From: an uncultured Christensenellaceae bacterium
GTDB taxonomy: Bacteria; Bacillota; Clostridia; Christensenellales; Borkfalkiaceae
Direction of reading: 5' to 3'
Assembly: GCA_910587365.1 (NCBI GenBank)
Contig: CAJUKJ010000022.1
Span: 1 to 18,047, forward strand
Length of the DNA: 18,047 bases
Of this stretch, positions 1-6,554 are shown in pieces. Made by a program: the position numbers and the translations under genes. How positions within the stretch are numbered: the first letter of the stretch is position 1; each line of letters opens with the position of its first letter. The notes beneath the pieces are model-generated. The model was not told the DNA's origin and did no database searches. It saw only the letters and a list, made by a program, of their open reading frames with translations.

Positions 1-552
1 ATTTCCGAAGAGATTATGCACACCGCAATCAATCAGGCGAACGAGGGCAGGCAGTTCATTCTCTCGAAAATGCTTGAAGTCGTACCCGAAGTTGCACCCC
101 AGCTTTCAAAGTACGCGCCCAAGATTATTTTCTTTGAAATCAATCCCGACAAAATCGGCGACGTTATCGGCAAACAGGGTAGCGTAATCAAGAAGATTAT
201 GGAAGAAACCAATACCGAAATCGAGTTCAACGACGACGACAGCGGCAAGGGCTATATCTCCGCAGTAGGACCTATCGAAAACGCGGAAAAGGCAAAAGCT
301 ATAATTATGAGCATTGCCCACGACCCCGAAGTAGGCGATATGTTCGTCGGTACCGTCGTTAGAATTATGAACTTCGGCGCGTTCGTAGAATTTGCACCCG
401 GCAAGGACGGTATGATTCACATCTCCAAGCTTTCGGACAAGCGTGTGGAAAAGGTTGAAGACGTAGTCAAAATCGGCGACGTGGTCAAAGTTGAAATAAT
501 CAAGATAGGCGATAAGGGTATCGACCTTAAACTTCTTGAAAAAATGTCTTAA
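1..552 (+). CDS. pnp: Polyribonucleotide nucleotidyltransferase (PNPase), C-terminal part
   Basis: This is the 3' end of a PNPase gene; the reading frame is open from base 1, so the N-terminal RNase PH domains lie outside the window. PNPase degrades RNA 3' to 5' by phosphorolysis as a trimer. The visible part begins in the end of the second catalytic core (around residues 1-40 of the fragment). A KH domain follows, with the GxxG loop in GDVIGKQGSVIKK. It ends with an S1 RNA-binding domain starting near GDMFVGTVVRIMNFGAFVEF and containing the typical DGMIHISKLS segment. The gene ends with TAA at 550-552 just after the S1 domain, the usual family end point, so the 3' end is intact. A palindromic intergenic element and a terminator follow. 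The identity is certain from domain order; only the 5' part is missing. Confidence 0.97.
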   Translation: MSEEIMHTAINQANEGRQFILSKMLEVVPEVAPQLSKYAPKIIFFEINPDKIGDVIGKQGSVIKKIMEETNTEIEFNDDDSGKGYISAVGPIENAEKAKAIIMSIAHDPEVGDMFVGTVVRIMNFGAFVEFAPGKDGMIHISKLSDKRVEKVEDVVKIGDVVKVEIIKIGDKGIDLKLLEKMS

Positions 553-690
553 ACCGCGTATAAGCGTCGCATAACTTTGTTGCACTGTGGCAACCCTCAG
601 TCGTTTACGCTCAGTAAACTCATTCGGGTTTTCCTCGTGCGCCTCGTTCTGCTCGCTTCTTCACGGTCTTACACCGCGTATAAGCTTAAA
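553..690. repeat. Intergenic palindromic element, copy A
   Basis: This non-coding stretch follows the pnp stop directly. A 13-nt direct repeat, ACCGCGTATAAGC, occurs at both ends (553-565 and 673-685). In the middle is a hairpin, GTTTAC/GTAAAC with a 5-nt loop (603-619), set between CCCTCAGTC and a later CGGG. The same layout, a CCTC-GGTC-like block, a TTTAC/GTAAA-type hairpin, then a C/T-rich stretch, recurs at 6555-6690 and 11188-11312. Copy A is the most divergent of the three, and its membership rests on the shared hairpin core and C/T-rich right half. Its function is unknown; it could be an RNA stem acting after transcription or a non-autonomous element of the small palindromic repeat type. 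Confidence 0.5.
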
Positions 691-693
691 CCC

Positions 694-724
694 AAACGGC
701 GCATTGATTTTTGCGCCGTTTTAA
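694..724 (+). terminator. Rho-independent terminator after pnp
   Basis: A 9-bp perfect stem, AAACGGCGC (694-702) with GCGCCGTTT (713-721), has a 10-nt loop and ends in a short T run. It lies between pnp and the membrane protein gene and would end the pnp transcript. The next start codon is only 24 nt downstream, so some readthrough or a promoter overlapping this area must serve that gene. Confidence 0.8.
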
Positions 725-747
725 TATATTACGAAAGAGAATTTTCA

Positions 748-1665
748 ATGATTAAATCGGGATTAAAAAATTACTTCGTTAATCTTAAATATTATTTTAC
801 CCCCGTAGGCACGCTTGCGATAGGGATGATTATCGGTCTTTCGGTTATGATACCTGCAACGCTTGCCTCGCTTTCGGAAATGTTAAACGCGATTATCGCA
901 ATAATCGGCGATACACAGGTGGATTTTAACGTCGTAAAAGATTATATGGTAAATTCGGTAACCTCGCTGGACTGGTCTGACCCTATTGCTTCACTGAAAG
1001 TTCTAATCAGCGCGGACTGGCTTAAATCAACGTTGGACGAGTGTTTCAGACTTATTTCTATCGAGCTTCAACCTTACGGCGACGCAATTGCGGAAGAAGT
1101 AAACGGGGCGATAGCAAAGGTAAAGGTGTGTATAGCCGTCTTTATATTTTTTACGGTAGCAGGGCTTATCTGCGGTTACTTTTTAACCAAGTTTTTGGTA
1201 CGCAGGAATATTGCCAAGCGCGATATCCGTAAGTTTTTTCTTTCCGGTTTCGTCGGTGCGGTCATTGCTACGGGGCTTCAAATACTGTGCGTCTGGCTGT
1301 ATACCAAATGGAAACCAAGCGTATTTTTCACAACCTTATTATCTCTGTTTCTGTTCGCGTCTTCTTCCCTGCTGGAAGCGTATCTTGTCCACGGCAGAAA
1401 AAAGGTGGAAATAAAAACCGTTTTAAACTTGAAAAACTGTTTTTATCTGCTTTTAACGGATTTTATAATTTTTTATCTGTCAATGATTTTATTTTGTATT
1501 GCTATTGCGTTAACCAATGTTTTCGCAGGTCTGTTTATAGGCTTTGCGTTCGTGGAAATAGCGTTTATAGTAATTGATTTAAATGCGGAAGGGTACGTAC
1601 TTAACCTTATCCCCAAGACAAACGAAGGGGCGGGTTTCGTTGCCGCGGAGCAGGAAAGTGTATAA
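748..1665 (+). CDS. Polytopic membrane protein of unknown function
   Basis: I do not recognise this 305-residue protein. Hydrophobic segments suggest about six membrane spans: near residues 19-42, 126-148, 163-185, 191-214 and two closely spaced ones around 232-278. A more polar, probably extracytoplasmic stretch lies between the first two (about 55-125). A basic cluster follows the second span (VRRNIAKRDIRK, 151-162), fitting a cytoplasmic loop. The reading frame stays open upstream to 577, but that part would run through the palindromic element and the terminator. The ATG at 748, preceded by AAAGAGA about 9 nt upstream, is therefore the better start. It sits alone between two terminators, downstream of pnp and convergent with an amidase gene, so context gives no clear function. 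It could be a transporter-like or envelope protein, but no diagnostic motif is visible. Confidence 0.75.
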   Translation: MIKSGLKNYFVNLKYYFTPVGTLAIGMIIGLSVMIPATLASLSEMLNAIIAIIGDTQVDFNVVKDYMVNSVTSLDWSDPIASLKVLISADWLKSTLDECFRLISIELQPYGDAIAEEVNGAIAKVKVCIAVFIFFTVAGLICGYFLTKFLVRRNIAKRDIRKFFLSGFVGAVIATGLQILCVWLYTKWKPSVFFTTLLSLFLFASSSLLEAYLVHGRKKVEIKTVLNLKNCFYLLLTDFIIFYLSMILFCIAIALTNVFAGLFIGFAFVEIAFIVIDLNAEGYVLNLIPKTNEGAGFVAAEQESV

Positions 1666-1679
1666 ATTAGTAGTGCCGT

Positions 1680-1709
1680 TGCATTATAAATAAGATGCAT
1701 TATAAATAA
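1680..1709. repeat. Short tandem direct repeat
   Basis: The 14-nt sequence TGCATTATAAATAA occurs twice, at 1680-1693 and 1696-1709, a 16-nt period, immediately before the terminator stem. It is probably a local duplication; no function is apparent. Confidence 0.7.
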
Positions 1710-1712
1710 ATT

Positions 1713-1747
1713 AAGCCGACGGGTGCAAAACGCACCCGTCGGCTTTT
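1713..1747. terminator. Strong intrinsic terminator between convergent genes
   Basis: A perfect 14-bp stem, AAGCCGACGGGTGC and its complement, has the 5-nt loop AAAAC and is followed by TTTT on the plus strand. It lies between the membrane protein gene (plus) and the amidase gene (minus). The plus-strand T run makes it a good terminator for the former. In the other direction the stem is followed by an A/T-rich tract, so it may also stop amidase transcripts, about 100 nt beyond that stop codon. The bases between 1748 and 1850 hold nothing else I can identify. Confidence 0.9.
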
Positions 1748-1850
1748 GCAATATTATAATTTAATTCTATCTCGCAAGAAATACCGTGCTTTTGTGCAGC
1801 GCAGCCCGACTTGCACGCGCCTTATCATTATAGAAATAAAAATTTGTGAC

Positions 1851-2537
1851 TTAAGAGTAATATCCGACCGCCCCTTTAAAAATTGCATAAGCAATGCTTT
1901 TTTGGTACTCGGCGGTTACTAAAAGAGCTTCGTCCTCGGTATTAGATAAAAACCCGCATTCGACTATAACCGAAGGGTTTTGCGTGCATTTCAGCATATA
2001 GTAATCGCCTACGAGCGGGGTAGAGGTCTTTACACATTCCTTCATTGAATTAATGCTGTTTTGTATGCTTTCGGCAAGCAGCTTTCCGCAGTCGCTGTCC
2101 TTGTCGTAAAATACCTGCCCGCCCCGCCGTGAAGATATAGGGCAGAAATTCTGGTGTACTGAAATTACCATATCGGCGTTGTTTTTCTCGATAATTTCCT
2201 TTCTTTTTTTCATATCGCGCATTTTGAAACCCTTGGTGCTTACGCCGTAAAGTCCGCCCTGCGTCGGACGTGTCATAATCACGTTAAATCCCGCGTCTGC
2301 AAAATAACCCCTCAAATATTTTGATATGGAAAGGTTAATGTCGCTTTCCTTAGTGGAGGTAACCGTACCGATAACGCCCGCGTCTATTCCCCCGTGACCC
2401 GCGTCTATGACTACGGTCTGTTCGCCCTTATGCGCGGAGGCGGCAACCGCGCCCGCACAAATTCCCAATATCGCGCCAAGCGCGATTATAACGGCAGATG
2501 CAATTATTAAACTCTTTTTACAAATAAACAATTTCAC
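1851..2537 (-). CDS. cwlD: CwlD-like N-acetylmuramoyl-L-alanine amidase (Amidase_3)
   Basis: This zinc amidase cleaves the bond between N-acetylmuramic acid and L-alanine in peptidoglycan. In spore formers CwlD starts muramic-delta-lactam formation in the spore cortex. The 228-residue protein has an N-terminal membrane anchor or uncleaved signal (about residues 9-33) and then one Amidase_3 domain. Expected catalytic and zinc residues are present: H48 in VVIDAGHGG, E64 in STKESDINLS, H128 in ISVHQN and E193 in VIVECGFLSN. The stretch from MTRPTQGG to GGQVFY follows the CwlD pattern closely, and its length is close to Bacillus CwlD. The start is GTG at 2537; an in-frame stop lies 15 nt before it, and no Shine-Dalgarno sequence is visible. 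It is transcribed away from mrnC, with 66 bp between the start codons. A role in cortex maturation is inferred from similarity and from the other spore genes nearby. Confidence 0.88.
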   Translation of the reverse strand: MKLFICKKSLIIASAVIIALGAILGICAGAVAASAHKGEQTVVIDAGHGGIDAGVIGTVTSTKESDINLSISKYLRGYFADAGFNVIMTRPTQGGLYGVSTKGFKMRDMKKRKEIIEKNNADMVISVHQNFCPISSRRGGQVFYDKDSDCGKLLAESIQNSINSMKECVKTSTPLVGDYYMLKCTQNPSVIVECGFLSNTEDEALLVTAEYQKSIAYAIFKGAVGYYS

Positions 2538-2556
2538 GGTATATAGTACTTAATAA

Positions 2557-2585
2557 TTGATTTTTTTATGACAAAGTTGTATAAT
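2557..2585 (+). promoter_or_regulatory. Sigma-A type promoter for the mrnC-rlmB-sigH-dnaX unit
   Basis: TTGATT (2557-2562) and a perfect TATAAT (2580-2585) are separated by 17 nt. Transcription would begin near 2592, only about 12 nt before the mrnC ATG, which has no visible Shine-Dalgarno sequence. It lies in the 66-bp gap between the divergent amidase and mrnC genes. Confidence 0.72.
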
Positions 2586-2603
2586 AAAAAAGTATAACCG
2601 ATT

Positions 2604-3002
2604 ATGGAAAATTTTACGTTTTTTACTACCGTTTCAGTTGAATATGCAAGAAGCTTAAGCCCCGTAACCTTGGCGTTCGTGGGCGACGCGGTGTATTCGC
2701 TGTACGTGCGTGAAAAGCTTGTGCTTTCCACCGACTACAAAACGGGAACGCTTCAAAAGCTTACTTCGTCAAGCGTATCCGCGCACGGTCAAAGCGGGCT
2801 TTTGGAAAAGCTTTTGCCCCTTTTTACCGAAGAGGAAACAGAAATATACAAGCGCGGAAGAAACGCGAAAAAGGCAACCAAAAGCAAAAACGCAAGCGTT
2901 GCGGAATATAACCGCTCAACTGGGTTCGAGGCGGTTTTGGGCTACTTGTACCTAACCGGTCAGTACGGCAGGATAGATTATTTATTGGACGTGAAATTAT
3001 GA
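2604..3002 (+). CDS. mrnC: Mini-ribonuclease III
   Basis: Mini-III is a stand-alone RNase III catalytic domain without a double-stranded RNA binding domain; in Bacillus it processes the ends of 23S rRNA precursor. The 132-residue length is typical. Landmarks are LAFVGDAVYSLYVR (23-36), carrying catalytic Asp28, the basic EIYKRGRNAK (80-89), and the C-terminal TGFEAVLGYLYLTG (106-119), carrying catalytic Glu109. The ATG at 2604 gives the usual short N-terminus before the GDAV motif. No Shine-Dalgarno sequence precedes it, and the predicted leader is about 12 nt. The TGA overlaps the rlmB ATG by 4 nt (ATGA), so the two are probably translationally coupled. mrnC next to rlmB and sigH is the order known from Bacillus. 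Confidence 0.95.
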   Translation: MENFTFFTTVSVEYARSLSPVTLAFVGDAVYSLYVREKLVLSTDYKTGTLQKLTSSSVSAHGQSGLLEKLLPLFTEEETEIYKRGRNAKKATKSKNASVAEYNRSTGFEAVLGYLYLTGQYGRIDYLLDVKL

Positions 3003-3712
3003 AAACAGAGGGAAGAAACGCCGTTTTTGAATTGCTTAAAACGGACAAAAATATAGATAAGCTTTTGCTTGAAAAAAATCCGCAAGGCTCGTTAAAAGCA
3101 ATCTTTGCCGAAGCGCGCAAAAGAAATATACGCGTCCAGTTCGTCGATAAAAAAGTTTTGGACAAGCAAAGCGAAGAGGGCAGGCATCAGGGTGTAATTG
3201 CATATACTACCGACTTTGTCTATTCCTCGCTTGACGAAATAATTTCCTCAAAGGGGGAAAAGGGCGGCTTCATAGTTATCTGCGACGGTATAGAAGACGT
3301 GCATAATCTCGGGTCTATAATAAGGGTTGCCGAGTGTGCGGGTGCGGACGGGGTTGTCATTCCGTCAAACAATTCAGCAAGCGTTACGGAAGCTGTCGTG
3401 CGCATCTCTGCGGGTGCGGCAAACCATATAAAGGTGGCTAAGGTTAATTCGGTTAACCGCACCGTGGACGAATTGAAAAAACAGGGCTTTTGGCTGTACG
3501 CGCTTGAAGCCGACGGAAGCAGTATTTACGACGCCGATTTAAAGGGCGACATAGCTATAGTGGTTGGCGGCGAGGACAGCGGCGTAAGAAGGCTTACCCG
3601 TGAAAAGTGCGACTATACCCTTTCAATTCCTTTAAAGGGCAAAGTCAATTCCCTGAACGCCTCTGTTGCATTGGGCATAGCCGTATACGAGGCGGTAAGA
3701 AAAAGACAATGA
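2999..3712 (+). CDS. rlmB: 23S rRNA 2'-O-methyltransferase RlmB-like (SpoU/TrmH family)
   Basis: This SPOUT-class enzyme transfers a methyl group from S-adenosylmethionine to a ribose 2'-OH; RlmB acts on G2251 of 23S rRNA. The 237-residue protein has a small N-terminal substrate-binding domain (from TEGRNAVFELL, residues 3-13, to about 75). The knotted catalytic domain follows with all three SpoU motifs: NLGSIIRVAECAGADGVV (103-120, with the conserved Asn and Arg), IVVGGEDSGVRRL (187-199) and the SIPLKGKVNSLNASVALGIA region (209-228). The start overlaps mrnC by 4 nt and the stop overlaps sigH by 4 nt. In Bacillus the yacP (rae1) gene lies between rlmB and sigH; here it is absent. The family is certain; the exact target nucleotide is inferred from synteny and similarity. 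Confidence 0.93.
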   Translation: MKTEGRNAVFELLKTDKNIDKLLLEKNPQGSLKAIFAEARKRNIRVQFVDKKVLDKQSEEGRHQGVIAYTTDFVYSSLDEIISSKGEKGGFIVICDGIEDVHNLGSIIRVAECAGADGVVIPSNNSASVTEAVVRISAGAANHIKVAKVNSVNRTVDELKKQGFWLYALEADGSSIYDADLKGDIAIVVGGEDSGVRRLTREKCDYTLSIPLKGKVNSLNASVALGIAVYEAVRKRQ

Positions 3713-4266
3713 CGGACGAAGAACTTGTACTGCGCTATCAAAGCGGAGATAAAACCGTCTGGGAAGAGCTGTATTCAAGATATAAACCACGCGTTTTAAA
3801 AACTGCGCGCCGCTTCTTTTTAAACGGCGGCGAACCCGAAGATTTGGCGCAGGAGGGGATGTGCGGGCTTGTATCGGCGGTCAGCGGCTATAAAACGGGA
3901 GCAGGAAGCTTTTCCGCATACGCGGGCAGCTGCATCCGCAACCGTATAGTTGACGCGGTAAAAAAAAGCAACGGCGCAAAGCATTCCGCACTGAACAATT
4001 TTTTGCCGATAATAGAAGTCGGGGAGGAATGGCTTTCAACCGAAAATCCCGAAGATGAGGTATTAAAGCGCGAGGACAAAAGCGAACTGTTGCTTAAAAT
4101 GAGTAAAATTTTGTCCGCGCTTGAATTCAAGGCGGTCGTAATGTATACCGAGGGTATGACAATGGCGGAAATATCTTCCGCACTCGGCAAAAGTATGAAA
4201 AGCGTCGACAACGCGCTTAACCGCGCAAAAAACAAATTACAGAAACTGATAACAGCGGAGGAATAA
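3709..4266 (+). CDS. sigH: RNA polymerase sigma factor SigH (Spo0H)-like
   Basis: This 185-residue sigma-70 family factor has region 2 at about residues 21-88, including PEDLAQEGMCGLVSAVSGY (43-61), close to the SigH pattern with EDIVQEGMIGL. A linker follows with NPEDEVLKRED (113-123), and region 4 spans about 130-182, with the helix-turn-helix MTMAEISSALGKSMKSVDNA (150-169). SigH directs early stationary-phase and sporulation-entry genes in Bacillus. The reading frame is open upstream to 3607, inside rlmB. The start was set at the ATG of an ATGA overlap with the rlmB stop, which gives a normal SigH N-terminus. The rlmB neighbour supports SigH over other small sigma factors. The TAA is followed at once by the dnaX ATG, so both are likely translated from one message. 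Confidence 0.85.
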   Translation: MTDEELVLRYQSGDKTVWEELYSRYKPRVLKTARRFFLNGGEPEDLAQEGMCGLVSAVSGYKTGAGSFSAYAGSCIRNRIVDAVKKSNGAKHSALNNFLPIIEVGEEWLSTENPEDEVLKREDKSELLLKMSKILSALEFKAVVMYTEGMTMAEISSALGKSMKSVDNALNRAKNKLQKLITAEE

Positions 4267-5922
4267 ATGGCATATCTCGCATTTTACAGGACATTCCGTC
4301 CCGTGACGTTCGATACGGTCGTCCGTCAGGAGCATATCGTCCGCACGCTCAAAAACCAAATTGCCGCAGGTAAAATAGGTCACGCATATCTCTTTTGCGG
4401 ACCGCGCGGCACGGGTAAAACCACTCTCGCCAAAATCTTTGCGCGTGCGATAAATTGCGAAAATCCCAAGGATGGCTCGCCCTGCGGAAAGTGCGCAACC
4501 TGCAAAAGCTTGGCAAGCGGCGCAAGTCTTGATATTTCCGAAATCGACGCGGCTTCAAATAACGGCGTCGACGAAATGCGCGACCTCCGCGAAAAGGTTC
4601 AGTACCCGCCCGTTTCGGGTAAATACAAAGTCTATATCATAGACGAAGTTCATATGCTTACGGCGTCGGCTTTCAACGCCGTGTTAAAGACGCTGGAAGA
4701 GCCTCCCGCACACGCGGTATTTATTCTTGCCACTACCGAACCTCAGAAAATTCCCGCAACGATACTTTCGCGCTGTATGCGCTTTGACTTCAAATTAATT
4801 CCGCAAAAGGATTTGGAAGGGCTTATTAAAAGCGTCTTCGATAAAACGGGTAAAACCTATGAAGAAGAAGCGGTTGCCGCAATAGCCCGCGCGGGTGCGG
4901 GCAGCGCGCGCGACAGTCTTTCGATTGCCGATATGTGCGCGTCCTACGCAAACGGCAAGCTCACTTACGACGACGTTAACGCCGTCCTCGGCAGCGCGGA
5001 TTTCTCTTCGATAGCCAACCTCGCGGAAAGTATTCTCACGGAGGACGCTTCGGCTTCCCTTTCGGGGGTGGAAGAAATTCTTAACACGGGCAAGGGTGCG
5101 GGAGTGCTTGTCAAGGATTTATTGAATTTTTTAAATAATTGCGCAATAGTCAAAATTTGCAAAAACGCGAACGAGATTGTAAATCTTCCCGCAGAAACAT
5201 ACAGGCGCATAGAAGAGGTTGCCTCCAAATGCGACGGTCATAAAATACTTCGCGTAACCGAAATACTGTCAAAAGCCGAAACGGATATGCGCTATTCGAT
5301 AAGCGGTAGAATTACCCTTGAAACGGCTGTGTTGAAGTGTGCTATGCCGCAAACCGACTACAATTTAGACGCGCTTATCGGCAAAATCAATTTGCTTGAA
5401 GGCAAGCTTGCTTCGGGTGCGGTAACAGTAAAAGCGGAAACAAAGCCCGCCTTAAAGCAGGAAGTAAGGGCGGAGAAAAAAACCGTGCTTCAACTCGAAG
5501 AAGAGCAAACGCCGTATGCACAATCACAACCCGAACAAAAAAAGGTGCAGCCGAGTATGTGGGAGGTTTCCGATAATATTACGGGTAAGCCGCGTTCCCT
5601 CAATGAAAACGAAAAACAGGGCGTATTCGGAAAGTTTATTAGAAGCTTGCGTACAACTCACAAAAACGCCGTTTTGTTCACGCTGTGTATGGACCTCGGA
5701 AATAGTTTCGATGGGGATAAGCTTATTCTCACAACCGAAAGCGAGGCTGTATATAAGGGCTTGACGCGCACGGATAACGCTAATTTTATAGCGGAAGCGT
5801 TGGCGGAGCTTGGCGTTCCTTCGCACGAAGTACGCTTGGTTAAAAAGGATGAAAGCGGTTTTGACAGAGCCGTAAACGAATTAAGGCGCAATTTTGAAGG
5901 CACCGACATAGAAATAAAATAA
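4267..5922 (+). CDS. dnaX: DNA polymerase III subunit gamma/tau
   Basis: DnaX is the ATPase core of the clamp loader that places the beta clamp on primed DNA. The 551-residue protein shows Walker A GPRGTGKT (45-52), four zinc-binding cysteines (C64, C73, C76, C79), Walker B with IIDEVH (124-129) and the SRC arginine-finger motif (168-170). The lid and domain III run to about residue 370. A low-complexity charged linker (about 385-450) leads to a C-terminal tau-type domain (about 450-551). The ATG at 4267 directly follows the sigH TAA, and the Shine-Dalgarno GCGGAGG lies inside the end of sigH. The linker contains an in-frame slippery heptamer, A AAA AAG (5538-5544). A -1 shift there would end the protein after ten further codons at TAA 5574-5576, giving about 436 residues, close to E. 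coli gamma. Frameshifting is inferred, not shown. Confidence 0.97.
   Translation: MAYLAFYRTFRPVTFDTVVRQEHIVRTLKNQIAAGKIGHAYLFCGPRGTGKTTLAKIFARAINCENPKDGSPCGKCATCKSLASGASLDISEIDAASNNGVDEMRDLREKVQYPPVSGKYKVYIIDEVHMLTASAFNAVLKTLEEPPAHAVFILATTEPQKIPATILSRCMRFDFKLIPQKDLEGLIKSVFDKTGKTYEEEAVAAIARAGAGSARDSLSIADMCASYANGKLTYDDVNAVLGSADFSSIANLAESILTEDASASLSGVEEILNTGKGAGVLVKDLLNFLNNCAIVKICKNANEIVNLPAETYRRIEEVASKCDGHKILRVTEILSKAETDMRYSISGRITLETAVLKCAMPQTDYNLDALIGKINLLEGKLASGAVTVKAETKPALKQEVRAEKKTVLQLEEEQTPYAQSQPEQKKVQPSMWEVSDNITGKPRSLNENEKQGVFGKFIRSLRTTHKNAVLFTLCMDLGNSFDGDKLILTTESEAVYKGLTRTDNANFIAEALAELGVPSHEVRLVKKDESGFDRAVNELRRNFEGTDIEIK
5538..5576 (+). other. Candidate -1 programmed frameshift site in dnaX
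   Basis: The heptamer A AAA AAG (5538-5544) is read in the zero frame as the end of CAA followed by AAA AAG, exactly the X XXY YYZ phase and the sequence used in E. coli dnaX. In the -1 frame the codons GGT GCA GCC GAG TAT GTG GGA GGT TTC CGA follow, then TAA at 5574. I see neither a strong downstream hairpin nor a well-placed upstream Shine-Dalgarno sequence, the two stimulators in E. coli. The seven consecutive A residues could also favour transcriptional slippage. Confidence 0.45.
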
Positions 5923-6188
5923 AATATATTTATAAAAAATTACGGCGCGCGCAAAAATCGCACTTTTTGCAAGCGCGCTCAATTTGCGCAAACTTGCGCC
6001 TTTGCGAATTAGTATTTTTATATTAAGGTGCGCAAAGCTTCACTGAGTTCGCGCAGCGGGGTAAATGCCCGCATTTATATAATAAGTTTGCCCTAAAATT
6101 GCGGGCAGAGGGCGGGTAGCCCTTAAATCACGGAAATTGTCGCGCGCAGAATAGCGCGAGAATTTCGTGAACAAAAGGAGGATTTAGT
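5923..6188 (+). other. Stem-loop-rich intergenic region before ybaB
   Basis: This 266-nt gap holds no convincing ORF but several consecutive stems. One pairs 5945-5957 with 5964-5978 (GCGCGC plus GCAAAAA, 2-nt bulge). A second pairs 5981-5992 with 6001-6010 (AATT..CGCAAA with TTTGCGAATT). A third pairs TGCGCAA at 6029 with TT.GCGCA ending at 6055. CCCGC at 6068-6072 can pair either with GCGGG at 6056-6060 or, as TGCCCGCA (6066-6073), with TGCGGGCA (6100-6107). A long stem at 6128-6170 precedes the ybaB ribosome binding site. A TATAAT occurs at 6078-6083 without a good -35. The motifs of SRP RNA, RNase P RNA and tmRNA are not visible. It may be a structured RNA or a regulatory leader. Confidence 0.5.
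6128..6170 (+). promoter_or_regulatory. Hairpin directly upstream of the ybaB ribosome binding site
   Basis: The outer arms TCACGGAAATT (6128-6138) and AATTTCGTGA (6161-6170) pair with one bulged G. Inner CGCGC and GCGCG extend the stem. It ends 3 nt before the AAAGGAGG ribosome binding site (6174-6181). There is no T run, so it is not a classical terminator; an effect on ybaB translation or mRNA stability is possible. Confidence 0.55.
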
Positions 6189-6554
6189 ATGGCATTCAAT
6201 AAAGGCGGAATGGGCGGCATGGGCAATATGCAAAACCTGATGAAGCAGGCGCAGAAAATGCAGGAGCAGATGCAGGAAGCCGATAAAGAGCTTGAAGAGC
6301 TTGAAGTCGTCGGACTGTCGGGCGGCGGCGAAGAGGGCGACGAAACGGTCGTCGTCTATATGAACGGCAAAAAAATAATCAACGGGATAGAGTTCGGAAG
6401 CAAGCTTTCCGAAACTATCGACATATCCGACGAGGACGACGTCGAAATGCTTGAAGACCTTATTATGGCGGCAATCAACGACGGGTATAAAAAGGCGGAC
6501 GAGGTTTATAACGAGAAGATGGGACCTTACGCAAAGCAAGGCGGCTTATTCTAA
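6189..6554 (+). CDS. ybaB: YbaB/EbfC family nucleoid-associated protein
   Basis: YbaB proteins are small DNA-binding dimers almost always encoded between dnaX and recR, as here. The 121-residue product has a Gly/Met-rich N-terminus, a charged helix (about 15-40, MKQAQKMQEQMQEADKELEE), the central strand GDETVVVYMNGKKI, and the C-terminal MLEDLIMAAINDGYKKADEV segment characteristic of the family. The start ATG at 6189 has a strong Shine-Dalgarno sequence, AAAGGAGG, 7 nt upstream. It is separated from dnaX by a 266-nt stem-rich region, an unusually long gap for this gene pair, and from recR by palindromic element B. It may therefore be expressed differently from either neighbour. The family is certain; its cellular role in Bacillota is only broadly known. 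Confidence 0.95.
   Translation: MAFNKGGMGGMGNMQNLMKQAQKMQEQMQEADKELEELEVVGLSGGGEEGDETVVVYMNGKKIINGIEFGSKLSETIDISDEDDVEMLEDLIMAAINDGYKKADEVYNEKMGPYAKQGGLF

Noticed and set aside
704..730. TTGATT and TATATT as a promoter for the membrane protein gene
   Set aside because: The spacing is only 15 nt and the -35 lies in the loop of the pnp terminator. Too weak to call.
5476..5482. A second run of seven A in the dnaX linker
   Set aside because: It is read GAG AAA AAA ACC, which does not fit the X XXY YYZ phase for tandem tRNA slippage. Transcriptional slippage cannot be excluded, but nothing favours it.
5923..6188. Possible SRP RNA (scRNA) near dnaX
   Set aside because: The SRP RNA gene is often near dnaX in Bacillota, but usually upstream of it, and the conserved GGAAGGAAGC-type helix 8 loop is not visible here.
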